64,000 bases of DNA from the NCBI RefSeq assembly GCF_013340935.1, contig NZ_WHOS01000008.1, forward strand, positions 1-64,000, in the 5' to 3' direction. Below are positions 26,161 to 35,251 of the stretch, in pieces (position 1 is the stretch's first letter; the number at the start of each line of letters is the position of its first letter). Under the pieces are notes generated by a model, which was given only the letters and a program-made list of their open reading frames with translations, was not told the DNA's origin and did not search any database. The translations under genes were made by a program, and so were the position numbers. This DNA comes from Azospirillum melinis. GTDB lineage: Bacteria > Pseudomonadota > Alphaproteobacteria > Azospirillales > Azospirillaceae.

Positions 26161-27021
26161 CTACATTCCTTTGGCTGTTTTGAAGCCAAGCTCCGCACCG
26201 ATAGCTCGGAGTTTCTTCGCCAAGCTCTTGAAATTAGCTTGCTTCCCTGAACATTTGACACATTGTGGCATGATCTTAAATTCTCGATCTGCAATTCCTG
26301 CAAAAAGAAGTAACCGTATTACATATGGCGTGTTAAATTCGCGAGGTGGTAAATGGTCCGCTGTATATCGAGTGTTTGCTGATGTCGTTGATTTTGATCC
26401 ACAGATATGACAATGGAGAGTCTCTCCAATCCATTTTGCTCTGGCATGATCTGTTCGTTTCGATGAAGTGGGGACAGCGTGATTCGGATTATAATGTGGG
26501 CCTCCGGTCAAATAATCGCCATTTTTATTGTATTCTTTTTCAAAATCCTCTAATGATTTTGTTTTATTTAATTTTGCTACAACAGAAGATTGCTTTCTGC
26601 AGCAATCAACGCAGGAAGGCAGCAACTTCCATTTTGGGAGGCTGCTGAAGACATTATGTTTGCTCTCAAATTCCTTAAACACCTTTCTTTTCATATTAAG
26701 GCTATAGGGTGGAATATGGTCCGCCACCCAGCCCGCGGCTCCATCTGCGCCCATCTTCTTTCCACAAGTCCAGCAACCATGTTTTTGGCCTGCCGACTGT
26801 AGCTTTTTGCCTACAAGAGACGTTGCGGTAACTGGCCTCAAAGATAATTTTGGAGAATCTGAAAGTTTTCCTAAGGGAACGCCTTTGGTATGATACGCCA
26901 TAGACTTCATATCTTTGTATATATCCAATATTTTTTTCTTGTATTCCTCCTTCGTATCCTCATCAATCATTGGTTCTTGTTTGCTTGACCGGAGTTTTGC
27001 GAGTACTTCTTTCCGCAGCAT
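26161..27021 (-). CDS. AT-rich protein with two tandem HNH-like zinc modules
   Basis: 286 residues. Two copies of one motif set: CWTCG (83-87), ADHIPP (100-105), PSCVDCCRKQ (about 135-144); and CHICG (204-208), ADHLPP (221-226), PQCVKCSGKQ (about 252-261). Paired CxxC knuckles around a DH core are the layout of treble-clef HNH/His-Me nucleases, so DNA or RNA cleavage or binding is plausible. The catalytic Asn of classical HNH is not clearly placed. ATG at 27021 follows TTGGAG; a TTG at 27048 is upstream. The gene is far more AT-rich than its surroundings (26521-26580 has 11 G/C of 60), which signals transfer. Confidence 0.7.
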   Translation of the reverse strand: MLRKEVLAKLRSSKQEPMIDEDTKEEYKKKILDIYKDMKSMAYHTKGVPLGKLSDSPKLSLRPVTATSLVGKKLQSAGQKHGCWTCGKKMGADGAAGWVADHIPPYSLNMKRKVFKEFESKHNVFSSLPKWKLLPSCVDCCRKQSSVVAKLNKTKSLEDFEKEYNKNGDYLTGGPHYNPNHAVPTSSKRTDHARAKWIGETLHCHICGSKSTTSANTRYTADHLPPREFNTPYVIRLLLFAGIADREFKIMPQCVKCSGKQANFKSLAKKLRAIGAELGFKTAKGM

Positions 27022-27300
27022 GAATTGCTCTCCAACGGATAAACGCAATACACCGATAAAAATGGGTCTTCGTTAAAAATCAGCTAAGCTGGTGGGACTG
27101 TGTAGCGATTCGAGTACGGGATTACTGAGTATGTGCGGAGAATTGAATGCCTCGAAAAACCTTAGCGCTGCTGGCGCTGTCGTGATTCGCTTGCCCCGAA
27201 AGGTCGCTTGGGGGGGAGCATGGCCGGTCAAGAAGGGCTGTTCTGTCTTCGGGATGGCTATGCAGAGTTGAGCAGGAGCGGCGATCCTTCGACAGCCGGG

Positions 27301-27610
27301 GGTGGGCGGACAGCGCCTACCGTTCGAAGGCCAATGAAAAGCTATCGCGGCGGCGGGCCGCCGCAGCATGGTTCATTTCCGAGAAGCCCAAGGGACGGCC
27401 GATGCCGGGGCGCGCACCAGCGCGCCAACCGCGCCCACTCGGCGGTATGGTCCGCCGTCGAGCATGTGTTCGCCGACCGGAAAGGAGCGCATGGCGCTGT
27501 TCATCCGCACCATTGGCCTTGGGCGCGCCACGGTGAAGATCGGTATCGCCAACCTCGCCTACAATTTCCGACGCCTGATCTGGCTCGGGTGGCGAACTGC
27601 GCCCGCTTAG
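27301..27610 (+). pseudogene. Remnant of an IS5-type transposase (C-terminal part, frameshifted)
   Basis: Three reading frames in turn give pieces of an IS5-family DDE transposase C-terminus: GWADSAYRSKANEKL in the first, RANRAHSAVWSAVEHVFADRKG in the second and ERMALFIRTIGLGRATVKIG then IANLAYNFRRLIW in the third, ending at the TAG at 27610. At least two frameshifts are needed, and the N-terminal two-thirds is missing, so it is dead. It lies between the AT-rich HNH-like gene and catB. I found no convincing terminal inverted repeats. 27022-27300 holds no other gene I can support. Confidence 0.8.
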
Positions 27611-27622
27611 CGCCCGAGGTGT

Positions 27623-28258
27623 TCAGCTGCGTTTGACCACGCTTTCCCAGTGACGATGAAGCGCTGCGACGTCGCCGCTGGTCAGGATCGGCATGGCGCT
27701 CCGCAACTGGTCGTCGGACCACTCCCACCACGCCATCTCAAGCAGCAACGCAACAAGATGGTCATCGAACCGTTTCCGGATCGTTCTGGCGGGGGAACCG
27801 CCCACAATCGCATAGGGCTCGACATCTCGCGTCACCAGCGACCTTGTGCCGATCACAGCGCCGTCGCCAATCGTGATGCCGGGCATGACGATGGCTTCCG
27901 ACCCTATCCAGACGTCATTGCCGATCACCGTGTCGCCTGCGGGCTGGTAGCCGTTTTGCGCGCCGGCGAAGGCCGGCACGTCGGGCATCCAGAAGAAGGG
28001 AAAGGTGCTGATCCAGTCGCTCCGGTGGCCTTGGTTGCCCGCCATGATGAATGCTGCACCAGACCCGATAGAGCAGAAGCTGCCGATCACCAGCTTGTCG
28101 GCCCCTTCGTCCGGGAGAAGAAACCGGGCGCAGTCATCGAAGCTGTGGCCATGATAATGGCCTGAATAATAGCTGTATCGGCCATAAACGATGTTTGGGT
28201 TGGTGACCTGCTTTTCCAGAAGGATGCCCTTGAAGGGGTTCTCGAAAAAATTCTTCAT
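27623..28258 (-). CDS. catB: CatB-type (xenobiotic) O-acetyltransferase
   Basis: Acetyl-CoA-dependent acetyltransferase of the left-handed beta-helix (hexapeptide) type. The 211-residue product follows CatB-type chloramphenicol acetyltransferases along its length: [64 protein letters not shown] with the catalytic His, [19 protein letters not shown] and [17 protein letters not shown]. Chromosomal family members confer weak or no chloramphenicol resistance in some hosts, so resistance is a prediction only. It lies 13 bases from a transposase remnant, suggesting arrival by an insertion sequence. Confidence 0.9.
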   Translation of the reverse strand: MKNFFENPFKGILLEKQVTNPNIVYGRYSYYSGHYHGHSFDDCARFLLPDEGADKLVIGSFCSIGSGAAFIMAGNQGHRSDWISTFPFFWMPDVPAFAGAQNGYQPAGDTVIGNDVWIGSEAIVMPGITIGDGAVIGTRSLVTRDVEPYAIVGGSPARTIRKRFDDHLVALLLEMAWWEWSDDQLRSAMPILTSGDVAALHRHWESVVKRS

Positions 28259-28526
28259 CGGATCACTCTCTGCATCCGAGCCGCCAGATAGGCGGTTTCC
28301 TGCCTGCGTGGGCGCGCAGACAACCGATGCGAGCCGCCATTCAGGGGGCTCACGCTAACGCTCTTCGCGTCAGGTGCGCGAGAGCGCGATGCAGGTGGTA
28401 CTTGGTGCGGCCTTCATGGCGAGGATATTTACAGCGGAGCACTCGGATCGCAAGAGCGAGAGGGCAGGACTTCCGCTGTGCCGATGAAGCAACCCCCATC
28501 TCCATTTTCAAAGAACGCCACCGTAA

Positions 28527-28540
28527 AGGAAAATTTTCCT
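28527..28540. promoter_or_regulatory. Perfect 14-bp palindrome upstream of HTH gene
   Basis: AGGAAAATTTTCCT lies 41 bases before the start of the HTH-containing gene, within an AT-rich patch of the 323-base gap 28259-28581. Position and symmetry suit an operator, possibly autoregulatory. The remainder of the gap contains the catB promoter side and no gene I can support. Confidence 0.4.
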
Positions 28541-28581
28541 GTAACCTCTCCCGCGAGCCCCTTCGCTTGTGGAGTCCCACC

Positions 28582-29280
28582 ATGCCCCTCGATCCCCGCA
28601 GCTTCACCACCGACAATTTCCCCCGCTGGGCCGAAGAGCCGCCGACCCCGTCCGAAGGTGCGCTGGTTCCCGGATCGCAGTTCCACGAGGAACAATGGAT
28701 CATGGCCGCCGGCATGCTGGCGCGCGGCAACAGCTTCCTCCAGGTCTCGCGCGCCATGGGGTGCAGCCGGACCACGCTGCGGCGGGCCTATTACGGCTCC
28801 AAGGATTTTCGTCACAGGGTGTGGTGGGAGCGGCAGGCGCTGAACCGCGAGGCCGAGCTGCGCCTGTCCTCCCTGCGCATCCTCGTGGCCGAGCAGATCG
28901 AGCGGCTGGTCACGTCGGGCGATCCCGCCACCGTGCGCTGGCTGGCCGAGCGGCTCGGCCTGTTCGCCGGCCTCGACCTGCCCGCGGCCAAGCGGCAAGA
29001 CTCCAAGCCCGATCAGCCGCCCGCCCCGAGACCGGCCCCGAAGCCTGAAGACCCGCCCGCCGTCATCGTCCCCGAACTGGATGACGACGCCATCCCCGGC
29101 GCCCTGCGCGAGCGCTGCCCGCCCAGCCCGGAGCTGGTCGCCGCCGTGCTGGCCCAGCCGGAGGCGACGGGGCCGAAAGGCGTCTTCCCCTACACGCTCA
29201 ACCAGTATGAGGAGTACCCCAACCTCAACCCGGGCCCGGTCAGCCGCCGTGCCGCCGGTGCCTTCGCCGGCCGGCGGTAG
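28582..29280 (+). CDS. Hypothetical protein with helix-turn-helix segment
   Basis: 232 residues, family not recognised. Residues about 40-75 read as a helix-turn-helix (AAGMLARGNSFLQVSRAMGCSRTTLRRAYY), followed by a helical segment with LRILVAEQIERLVTSGDPATVRWLAERLGLF, a pattern also seen in small terminase-like and transposon-associated DNA-binding proteins. The C-terminal third is Pro-rich. ATG at 28582 follows GGAG (28571-28574). An upstream in-frame extension to 28327 lacks coding character. DNA binding is inferred; function unknown. Confidence 0.65.
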   Translation: MPLDPRSFTTDNFPRWAEEPPTPSEGALVPGSQFHEEQWIMAAGMLARGNSFLQVSRAMGCSRTTLRRAYYGSKDFRHRVWWERQALNREAELRLSSLRILVAEQIERLVTSGDPATVRWLAERLGLFAGLDLPAAKRQDSKPDQPPAPRPAPKPEDPPAVIVPELDDDAIPGALRERCPPSPELVAAVLAQPEATGPKGVFPYTLNQYEEYPNLNPGPVSRRAAGAFAGRR

Positions 29281-29361
29281 ATGGCCGGCGGTAGATGGAA
29301 CGTCCGGCGGAAACTGTTCCACGCCGTTCCATCCGTCCCTCCGGGCGCAGAGCCGGAGCCG

Positions 29362-30678
29362 TCAGAAGCGCAGCCCGCCGCCGACCTCCGCCGCACTCCC
29401 CAGAAGACCCATCGTCGCCAGCGCCATCACCTGCGCCGACTGCACCATGTCGTCGATGCCGACCCATTCGTCGGGCTGGTGGGCGAGGTCGAGGATGCCG
29501 GGGCCGTAGGCGATGCAGTCCTTCAACTGGCCGACGCGGACCACATGCTTCTGGTCGTAGGTGCCGGGGGACACCACATGCTGCGCCGGGCGGCCCAGCA
29601 CCGTCTCGATGGCGGCGGCCACCGCCCGCACCACGGGGGCGTCGGCGTCGGTCATCGTCGGCAGGAAGGCCAGCACCTCGCGCAGCTCATAGTCGAAGCC
29701 GGGGCGGCTGCGGCGCAGATCCTCCAGGATGGCGACGATCTCGCCGCGCACCGCCTCGGGGTCCTCCTCGATCAGGTAGCGGCGGTCGATCACCATGCGG
29801 CAGCGGTCGGGCACCATCGGGCTGGGCAGCCCGTCATGGTCCTCGCGCTGGCCGCCATGGAGGGCGTTGATGTTGATGGTCGATTGGCGCGCCCCCTCCG
29901 GCACCACCGGCATGTCGGTGCGCTTGGCGGCGAGGCGCGGGATCAGTTCCGTCTCGATCCGGTGCAGCACGGCCCCCATGTGGCGCACCGCGCAGTTGCC
30001 GAGGAAGGGCATCGAGCCGTGGGCGACGCGGCCCTTGGTCTCGATCTCCGCCCACCAGACGCCGCGGTGGCCGATGCAGACGCGGTCGACGTTCAACGGC
30101 TCCGGAATGATGACGTGGTCGACCCTGGGCCGGGAGAAATAGCCGAGTTTCGCCAGATGTCCGACCCCGCCATAGCCGCCGGACTCCTCGTCCACCGTGC
30201 CGGAGATCTCCAGGGCGCCCGCCGTCAGCAGCCCTTCCTCCAGCAGCGACTCCACCGCGATGATCGAGGCGGCGATGCCGCCCTTCATGTCGCAGGCGCC
30301 GCGGCCATAGACCCGGCCGTCCTTCACCACCCCGCCGAAGGGATCGACGGTCCAGCCCTGGCCGGCCGGCACCACGTCGATGTGGCCGTTGAAATGGACG
30401 CAAGCTCCCGGACGCGGCGCCTCGATGCGGGCGACGATGTTGGTGCGCGGATAGCGGTCGCTGTCTCCCGCCGCCCCCTCCGCCCGCACATACTCCACCG
30501 CGAACCCGCGCGCCGCCAGCCGCCGGCCGATCAGTTCGGCGCAGTCGGTGTAGACGTCGCCCGGCGGGTTGACGGTGGGGATGCGGATCAGATCCTGGGT
30601 CAGCGCGACCAGATCGTCGCGCCGCGATTCGATCCGGCGGAACAGCAGCTTGGTTGCGGCGTCGGTGTCGGAACGCAT
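29362..30678 (-). CDS. M20-family deacylase (ArgE/DapE-like)
   Basis: Zinc-dependent amidohydrolase of the acetylornithine deacetylase/succinyl-diaminopimelate desuccinylase group, 438 residues. Metal and catalytic motifs: HFNGHIDVVPAG, GRGACDMKGGIAA and TVDEESGGYGG, with a C-terminal metal His in the region ending LAHQPDEWV. The lid/dimerisation domain (about 190-310) is complete. ATG at 30678 is preceded by GGGAGAGG. Substrate not identifiable; it is a free-standing gene, not among arginine or lysine genes. Confidence 0.9.
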   Translation of the reverse strand: MRSDTDAATKLLFRRIESRRDDLVALTQDLIRIPTVNPPGDVYTDCAELIGRRLAARGFAVEYVRAEGAAGDSDRYPRTNIVARIEAPRPGACVHFNGHIDVVPAGQGWTVDPFGGVVKDGRVYGRGACDMKGGIAASIIAVESLLEEGLLTAGALEISGTVDEESGGYGGVGHLAKLGYFSRPRVDHVIIPEPLNVDRVCIGHRGVWWAEIETKGRVAHGSMPFLGNCAVRHMGAVLHRIETELIPRLAAKRTDMPVVPEGARQSTININALHGGQREDHDGLPSPMVPDRCRMVIDRRYLIEEDPEAVRGEIVAILEDLRRSRPGFDYELREVLAFLPTMTDADAPVVRAVAAAIETVLGRPAQHVVSPGTYDQKHVVRVGQLKDCIAYGPGILDLAHQPDEWVGIDDMVQSAQVMALATMGLLGSAAEVGGGLRF

Positions 30679-30839
30679 GGCCTCTCCCGCGGCAAGGACG
30701 CCGTCAGTGTCGCCGCATCCCGATGGTCCGTCCACCCCGCCTTTCGGGAAGCGGCCCTGTTGATGGTCTGGTGCAGCGCACTTTCCCGGATCGTCCGGGG
30801 CCGCTACAGTCGCGGCGCCCTTCAGCGGAGAAGTTTCCC

Positions 30840-31682
30840 ATGACCGTCACGCATCCCATCGGGCTGAGCGCCCCGACCCTGGCCGACCCGGTGATCGCCG
30901 AGGCCGCGGCCCGCTTTGTCGACGCCCGCCGCAGCGCGACCGGCCTTGCCGATTTCCCCGGCCCGCTGCCGGCCGACCTCGCCACCGCCTACGCCATCCA
31001 GGCGACGGCGACCGCCGCCTGGCCCGACGAGGTCGCCGGCTGGAAGGTGGCGCGGGTGCCGCCGGCCCTGGAGGAGACGCTGGGCGCCATGCGCTACATC
31101 GGCCCGATCTTCGCCGGGACCGTGGTGACGGGTGCTGGCGGCCCCCTGACTTTCCCGGTCATCCCCGGCGGCTTCGGCGCGGTCGAGGCGGAATTCGCGG
31201 TGCGCATCGCCGCCGATGCCCCCGCCGACAAGCTGGATTACAGCCCGGCGGAGGCCGCGGCCTTCATCGCCGCCGTCCATGCCGCCATCGAGGTGGCGGG
31301 CGGTCCGCTGGCTCCGGTCAACACGCTGGGGCCCACCGCCTCCACCGCCGTCTTCGGCAACAACAACGGCCTGATCGTCGGCGAGGAGATCGTCGGCGGC
31401 GTCGAGGGCAGCGACGCCCTGCGCGCCGAGGTGCTGATCGACGGGCAGAGCGTCGGCGTCGGCAGCAGCGCCAAGCTGCCGGGCGGGATCGCCGCCGCGG
31501 TCGCGGTTGCGCTGAGCGTCGCGGTCCGGCTGGGCCGTCCTCTGAAGGCCGGGCAGTGGATCTCCACCGGTGCCCTGACCGGCGTGCATGCCATCGCCAT
31601 CGGCCAGCAGGCGCGCATTGCCTTCACCGGTCTGGAGCCGATGTCCGGCACCGCCGTCGCCGCCGGGGCAGTGGGCGCCTGA
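30840..31682 (+). CDS. Fumarylacetoacetate hydrolase/2-keto-4-pentenoate hydratase family protein
   Basis: 280 residues, C-terminal FAH-type fold as in MhpD hydratases, which hydrate 2-hydroxypenta-2,4-dienoates in aromatic catabolism. Metal-site acidic residues occur in FGAVEAEFAVRIA (E-x-E), followed by AAIEVAGGPLAP, and the C-terminal QWISTGALTGV is a family feature. No meta-cleavage genes are near, so the true substrate is unknown. ATG at 30840 follows GCGGAGAAG. Divergent from the M20 gene, sharing the gap 30679-30839. Confidence 0.85.
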   Translation: MTVTHPIGLSAPTLADPVIAEAAARFVDARRSATGLADFPGPLPADLATAYAIQATATAAWPDEVAGWKVARVPPALEETLGAMRYIGPIFAGTVVTGAGGPLTFPVIPGGFGAVEAEFAVRIAADAPADKLDYSPAEAAAFIAAVHAAIEVAGGPLAPVNTLGPTASTAVFGNNNGLIVGEEIVGGVEGSDALRAEVLIDGQSVGVGSSAKLPGGIAAAVAVALSVAVRLGRPLKAGQWISTGALTGVHAIAIGQQARIAFTGLEPMSGTAVAAGAVGA

Positions 31683-31827
31683 CGGTTCATTCCCTTCACC
31701 ATCAGCACCGCGGCTGGTGCAATCCAGGGTATGGCGCCGGTCATGGCCCGACACGGCCTTGACGGAAGCCAAATGGCGGCGGGGATGCTTGAATGGCCTC
31801 CCCCCTCCAGTCCCCGGATTTTTCCCC

Positions 31828-32787
31828 TTGTCCCAGCCCAGCCTGTCCTCCGAAGCGACCGCGCCCGACATTTCCGGGACGCGCCTGCTGCCGCCCGTCC
31901 AGATGCTGGCCGGGCTGGGGCTTGCCGTGGCCGGGGTGGTCGCCTTCTCGCTGCGGCCGGTCATCATCAAGCTGGCCTACCGCTACAATGTCGATCCGGT
32001 CACCCTGATCATGCTGCGCATGGTCTTCGCGCTGCCCTTCTTCCTGGGCATGGCGCTTTGGGCAGGAGCCAGCAAGGGAGAGCGCGCCCCGATTGCCGGA
32101 CGCGACCTCGCCCTGACGGTGGCGCTGGGCGTCACCGGCTATTACGCCGCCAGCTTCTGCGATTTCCTGGGCTTGCGCTATGTCACGGCCGGGATGGGGC
32201 GGCTGCTGCTGTTCCTCTACCCGACCATCGTCGTGCTGCTGTCGGCCCTGTTCCTCGGCAAGCGGATCGGCCTGCGCGAGGTGGTGGCTCTGGTCGTCTC
32301 CTATGCCGGCGTCGCCCTGGTGGTCTGGTCGGAGATCGGGACCGGCCATCCCGACTTCGCGACCGGGGCGGCGCTGGTCTTCATGGGTGCCTTCCTCTAT
32401 TCGATCTATCTGGTCGGCAGCAGCCGCGTGGTCCAGCGGATCGGCTCCATGCGCTTCACCGCCTATGCGATGACGGCGGCCTGCCTGTGCTGCATCCTGC
32501 AATTCCTGGTGCTGCGGCCCCTGTCGGCGCTGGACCTGCCGCTGCCGGTCTATGGGCTGTCGGCGGTGATGGCGGTGGTCTGCACCGTGCTGCCGGTGCT
32601 GATGACGGCGGAGGCGCTGCGGCGGGTCGGCCCCAATCTGGTGGCCTTGAGCGGCGCCATCGGCCCGGTCTCCGCCGCGGTCTTCGGCTATCTGGTGCTG
32701 GCGGAACCGATGGGCTGGCTTCAGCTGGCCGGCGCCGCTCTGACCGTCGCCGGCGTCATGATCATCAGCCTGTGGAAGACGGCCTGA
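31828..32787 (+). CDS. EamA/DMT-family transporter
   Basis: Inner-membrane drug/metabolite transporter with ten predicted helices and an internal EamA duplication (about 20-150 and 165-310). The first repeat includes AGVVAFSLRPVIIKLAYRY and ALGVTGYYAASFCDFLGLRYVT, the second ends LVLAEPMGWLQLAGAALTVAGV. The start is uncertain: TTG at 31828 gives a 319-residue protein with a short soluble head, while ATG at 31903 gives 294 residues. Neither has a clear ribosome site. Substrate unknown. Confidence 0.85.
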   Translation: MSQPSLSSEATAPDISGTRLLPPVQMLAGLGLAVAGVVAFSLRPVIIKLAYRYNVDPVTLIMLRMVFALPFFLGMALWAGASKGERAPIAGRDLALTVALGVTGYYAASFCDFLGLRYVTAGMGRLLLFLYPTIVVLLSALFLGKRIGLREVVALVVSYAGVALVVWSEIGTGHPDFATGAALVFMGAFLYSIYLVGSSRVVQRIGSMRFTAYAMTAACLCCILQFLVLRPLSALDLPLPVYGLSAVMAVVCTVLPVLMTAEALRRVGPNLVALSGAIGPVSAAVFGYLVLAEPMGWLQLAGAALTVAGVMIISLWKTA

Positions 32788-32857
32788 GTTTTTTGCGGGG
32801 AATAATCCTACGCCGTCCGTCGTCTCTTCTTCCAACAGAATGAAAAGGATATCCGAG

Positions 32858-33307
32858 ATGACGAACTATGCGACCACATCGGCGGGATACGGCGCCGCCA
32901 CCACCGGGCAGGACGCGCTGCTGCTGGCGGCCCGCGTGCTGCTGGGCGCCATCTTCGTGCAGAGCGGTTTCGGCAAGCTGATGGCGCTCGGCGGCTTCAT
33001 TGCCGGAATGGAGAGCCAGGGCGTGCCGATGGCCGCCATCGTCGCCCCCATCGGCGCGCTGGTGGAGGCGTTCGGCGGGCTGGCCATCGTGCTGGGGGCC
33101 TGGACCCGGCTGGCGGCTCTGCTGGTCGCGGTCTTCACCGTCGCCGCGACGCTGATCGCCCACCGCTATTGGGAAGCGGCGCCCGACGCCGCGAAGATGC
33201 AGCAGATCCAGTTCATGAAGAACCTCGCCATCATCGGCGGCTTCCTCTCGCTGGTTGCCTCCGGCGGCGGGCGCTTCAGCGTCGACGGCTGGCTCAGCCG
33301 CCGCTGA
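32858..33307 (+). CDS. DoxX-family membrane protein
   Basis: 149 residues with four hydrophobic helices and the DoxX core (LLLAARVLLGAIFVQSGFGKLMALGGF, FGGLAIVLGAWTRLAALLVAVF, QFMKNLAIIGGFL). Family members are small inner-membrane proteins linked to redox or stress functions; this one has no clear partner. ATG at 32858 follows AAAAGGA. It ends 2 bases before the convergent stop of apt. Confidence 0.88.
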   Translation: MTNYATTSAGYGAATTGQDALLLAARVLLGAIFVQSGFGKLMALGGFIAGMESQGVPMAAIVAPIGALVEAFGGLAIVLGAWTRLAALLVAVFTVAATLIAHRYWEAAPDAAKMQQIQFMKNLAIIGGFLSLVASGGGRFSVDGWLSRR

Positions 33308-33309
33308 CC

Positions 33310-33825
33310 TCAGGAATCGTACGCCATCAGCGAGACGCTGGGCACGTCGATCCGGTCGCGGCCGTTCAGGAAGGTCAGCTCCACCAGGAAGGCGGCGGCG
33401 CGGACGTCGGCGCCGACCTGGCGCAGCAGGCTGATGGCGGCGGCCATGGTGCCGCCGGTCGCCAGCAAATCGTCCAGCACCACCACGCGCTGGCCGGGCT
33501 TCACCGCGTCGGCCTGCACCTCGATGGTGTCGGTGCCGTATTCGAGGTCATAGGAATGGGCGATCTTGTCGCCCGGCAGCTTGCCGTGCTTGCGCACCAT
33601 GATGAACCCGATGCCCAGCGTCAGCGCCAGCGGGGCGGCGACCAGGAAGCCGCGCGACTCGATCCCGACCAGCAGGTCCGGCTTGTGCGGGCGCACCGCC
33701 TCGGCCAGCGCGTCGATGGCGGCCTTCCAGGCGGCTCCGTTCGCCAGCAGCGGCGAGACGTCGTAGAACAGGATGCCGGGCTTCGGGAAATCCGGGATGT
33801 CGCGGATATGGTCTTTGAAGTTCAT
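33310..33825 (-). CDS. apt: Adenine phosphoribosyltransferase
   Basis: Converts adenine and PRPP to AMP in purine salvage. The 171-residue product has [18 protein letters not shown] at the N-terminus, [14 protein letters not shown], and the PRPP-binding [14 protein letters not shown]. Length and motif order match the family. ATG at 33825 selected; a 12-residue upstream extension has no family match. Functionally it competes for adenine with the adenine deaminase encoded at 42.5 kb. Confidence 0.96.
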   Translation of the reverse strand: MNFKDHIRDIPDFPKPGILFYDVSPLLANGAAWKAAIDALAEAVRPHKPDLLVGIESRGFLVAAPLALTLGIGFIMVRKHGKLPGDKIAHSYDLEYGTDTIEVQADAVKPGQRVVVLDDLLATGGTMAAAISLLRQVGADVRAAAFLVELTFLNGRDRIDVPSVSLMAYDS

Positions 33826-34054
33826 CGGAGGTCTTGTCCGTAAAGAATCGTAAGCCGGCATGCATGGCCCGGTCCGCCTTCCGGCACTCTAGCGGCTGGC
33901 CACCCCGGCGCAAAGCCGCGATTGGACGCAGACACGGTGTCGCCATGCCCCGGCCATGCCCCGGATGAGCCGGATTTGCCGGATGGGGTTGACCATCCGG
34001 CGATGCTCCGCCACGTTCCAGGCGTGCCGGCCAAACGTACCGGTCGATGTGCGG

Positions 34055-35251
34055 ATGCGTGCGGCGGAGCCTGTGGCAGCGACTTTAGCGAAGGACGGAG
34101 CGGCGAAGGATGGGGCCCGGATCGAAGCCGGGAACGATCCGGGCTTGGCCGACGGCGGGTGGCGGATCGCCGCTGCCGGGCGCTGGACCCTGGAATGGGC
34201 GACGGCGGCGTCGGATGCGCTGGACCGTGCACCCAAGCCGCCGGGCGCTGCCGCGGTGCGGCTCGATCTGGCGCAGGTGGAGGCGCTCGACACCGTCGGC
34301 GCCTATCTGCTGAACCGCCTGGCCGAACGGCTCGGGGCCGACGGGCATGCCGTGTCGGTTGCCGGTCTGCGGCCGGAACATTCCGCCCTGTTCGATGCCG
34401 TGCGCGATGCCGGCAAGGCGCCGCCGCACCCGATCGAACGCGAACACCATCCGATCCTCGACATGGTGGTGCGCACCGGCCAGACGACGGTGAACGCCGC
34501 CAAGGAAATCCTCGACCTCGTCGGCTTCCTCGGCCTCGTCACCGTCACCTTCGCCCGGCTGATCCTGCGCCCGTCGCGCCTGCGGCTGACCTCCGTCCTG
34601 TTCCACATCGAGCAGACCGGGCTGAATGCCCTGCCGATCCTGGGGCTGCTGTCCTTCCTGATCGGCGTGGTGCTGGCCTTCCAAGGGGCGGACCAACTGA
34701 AGCGCTTCGGGGCGGAGCTGTATGTGGTGAATCTGCTGGGCATCTCCGTCCTGCGCGAGATCGGCATCCTGATGACGGCGATCATCGTCGCCGGCCGCTC
34801 CGGCTCGGCCTTCACCGCGCAGATCGGCACCATGAAGGTGAACCAGGAGGTCGACGCCATCGGCACCATGGGCCTCGACCCGGTGGAGCTGCTGGTGGTG
34901 CCGCGGGCTCTGGCGCTGATGATCACCCTGCCGCTGCTGGCCTTCTACGCCGACGTGATGGGGCTGTTCGGCGGCGCCGTGATGGCCTACGCCACGCTGG
35001 ACATCACCTTCGGGCAGTTCATCCGCCAGCTTCACAGCGCCGTCGGCATCAACACGGTGATCGCCGGCCTGATCAAGGCGCCGGTCTTCGCCCTGGTGAT
35101 CGCCATGGTCGGCTGCTACGAGGGGCTGAAGGTCTCCGGCAGTGCGGAGAGCGTCGGCATCATGACCACCAAGGCGGTGGTGGAGGGCATCTTCCTGGTT
35201 ATCGTCATCGATGCGGTGTTCTCCGTCCTCTTCTCCATGCTGGGGGTGTGA
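34055..35251 (+). CDS. mlaE: MlaE-type permease fused to an N-terminal STAS domain
   Basis: Inner-membrane subunit of a lipid (probably phospholipid) transporter. About 398 residues: a STAS-like domain at roughly 20-115 (VRLDLAQVEALDTVGAYLLNRLAERL), then the MlaE permease with FHIEQTGLNALPILGLLSFLIG, LREIGILMTAIIVAGRSGSAFTAQIGTMKV and IGLDPVELLVVPR-type core. STAS-MlaE fusions are known and replace the separate MlaB protein. ATG at 34055 preferred; GTG at 34049 possible. Its stop overlaps the ATPase start (TGATG), first step of a four-gene operon. Confidence 0.9.
   Translation: MRAAEPVAATLAKDGAAKDGARIEAGNDPGLADGGWRIAAAGRWTLEWATAASDALDRAPKPPGAAAVRLDLAQVEALDTVGAYLLNRLAERLGADGHAVSVAGLRPEHSALFDAVRDAGKAPPHPIEREHHPILDMVVRTGQTTVNAAKEILDLVGFLGLVTVTFARLILRPSRLRLTSVLFHIEQTGLNALPILGLLSFLIGVVLAFQGADQLKRFGAELYVVNLLGISVLREIGILMTAIIVAGRSGSAFTAQIGTMKVNQEVDAIGTMGLDPVELLVVPRALALMITLPLLAFYADVMGLFGGAVMAYATLDITFGQFIRQLHSAVGINTVIAGLIKAPVFALVIAMVGCYEGLKVSGSAESVGIMTTKAVVEGIFLVIVIDAVFSVLFSMLGV

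Noticed and set aside
27208-27636. Single open frame read as a novel protein
   Set aside because: Only its middle matches the transposase; neighbouring frames supply the rest, so it is a frameshifted IS remnant.
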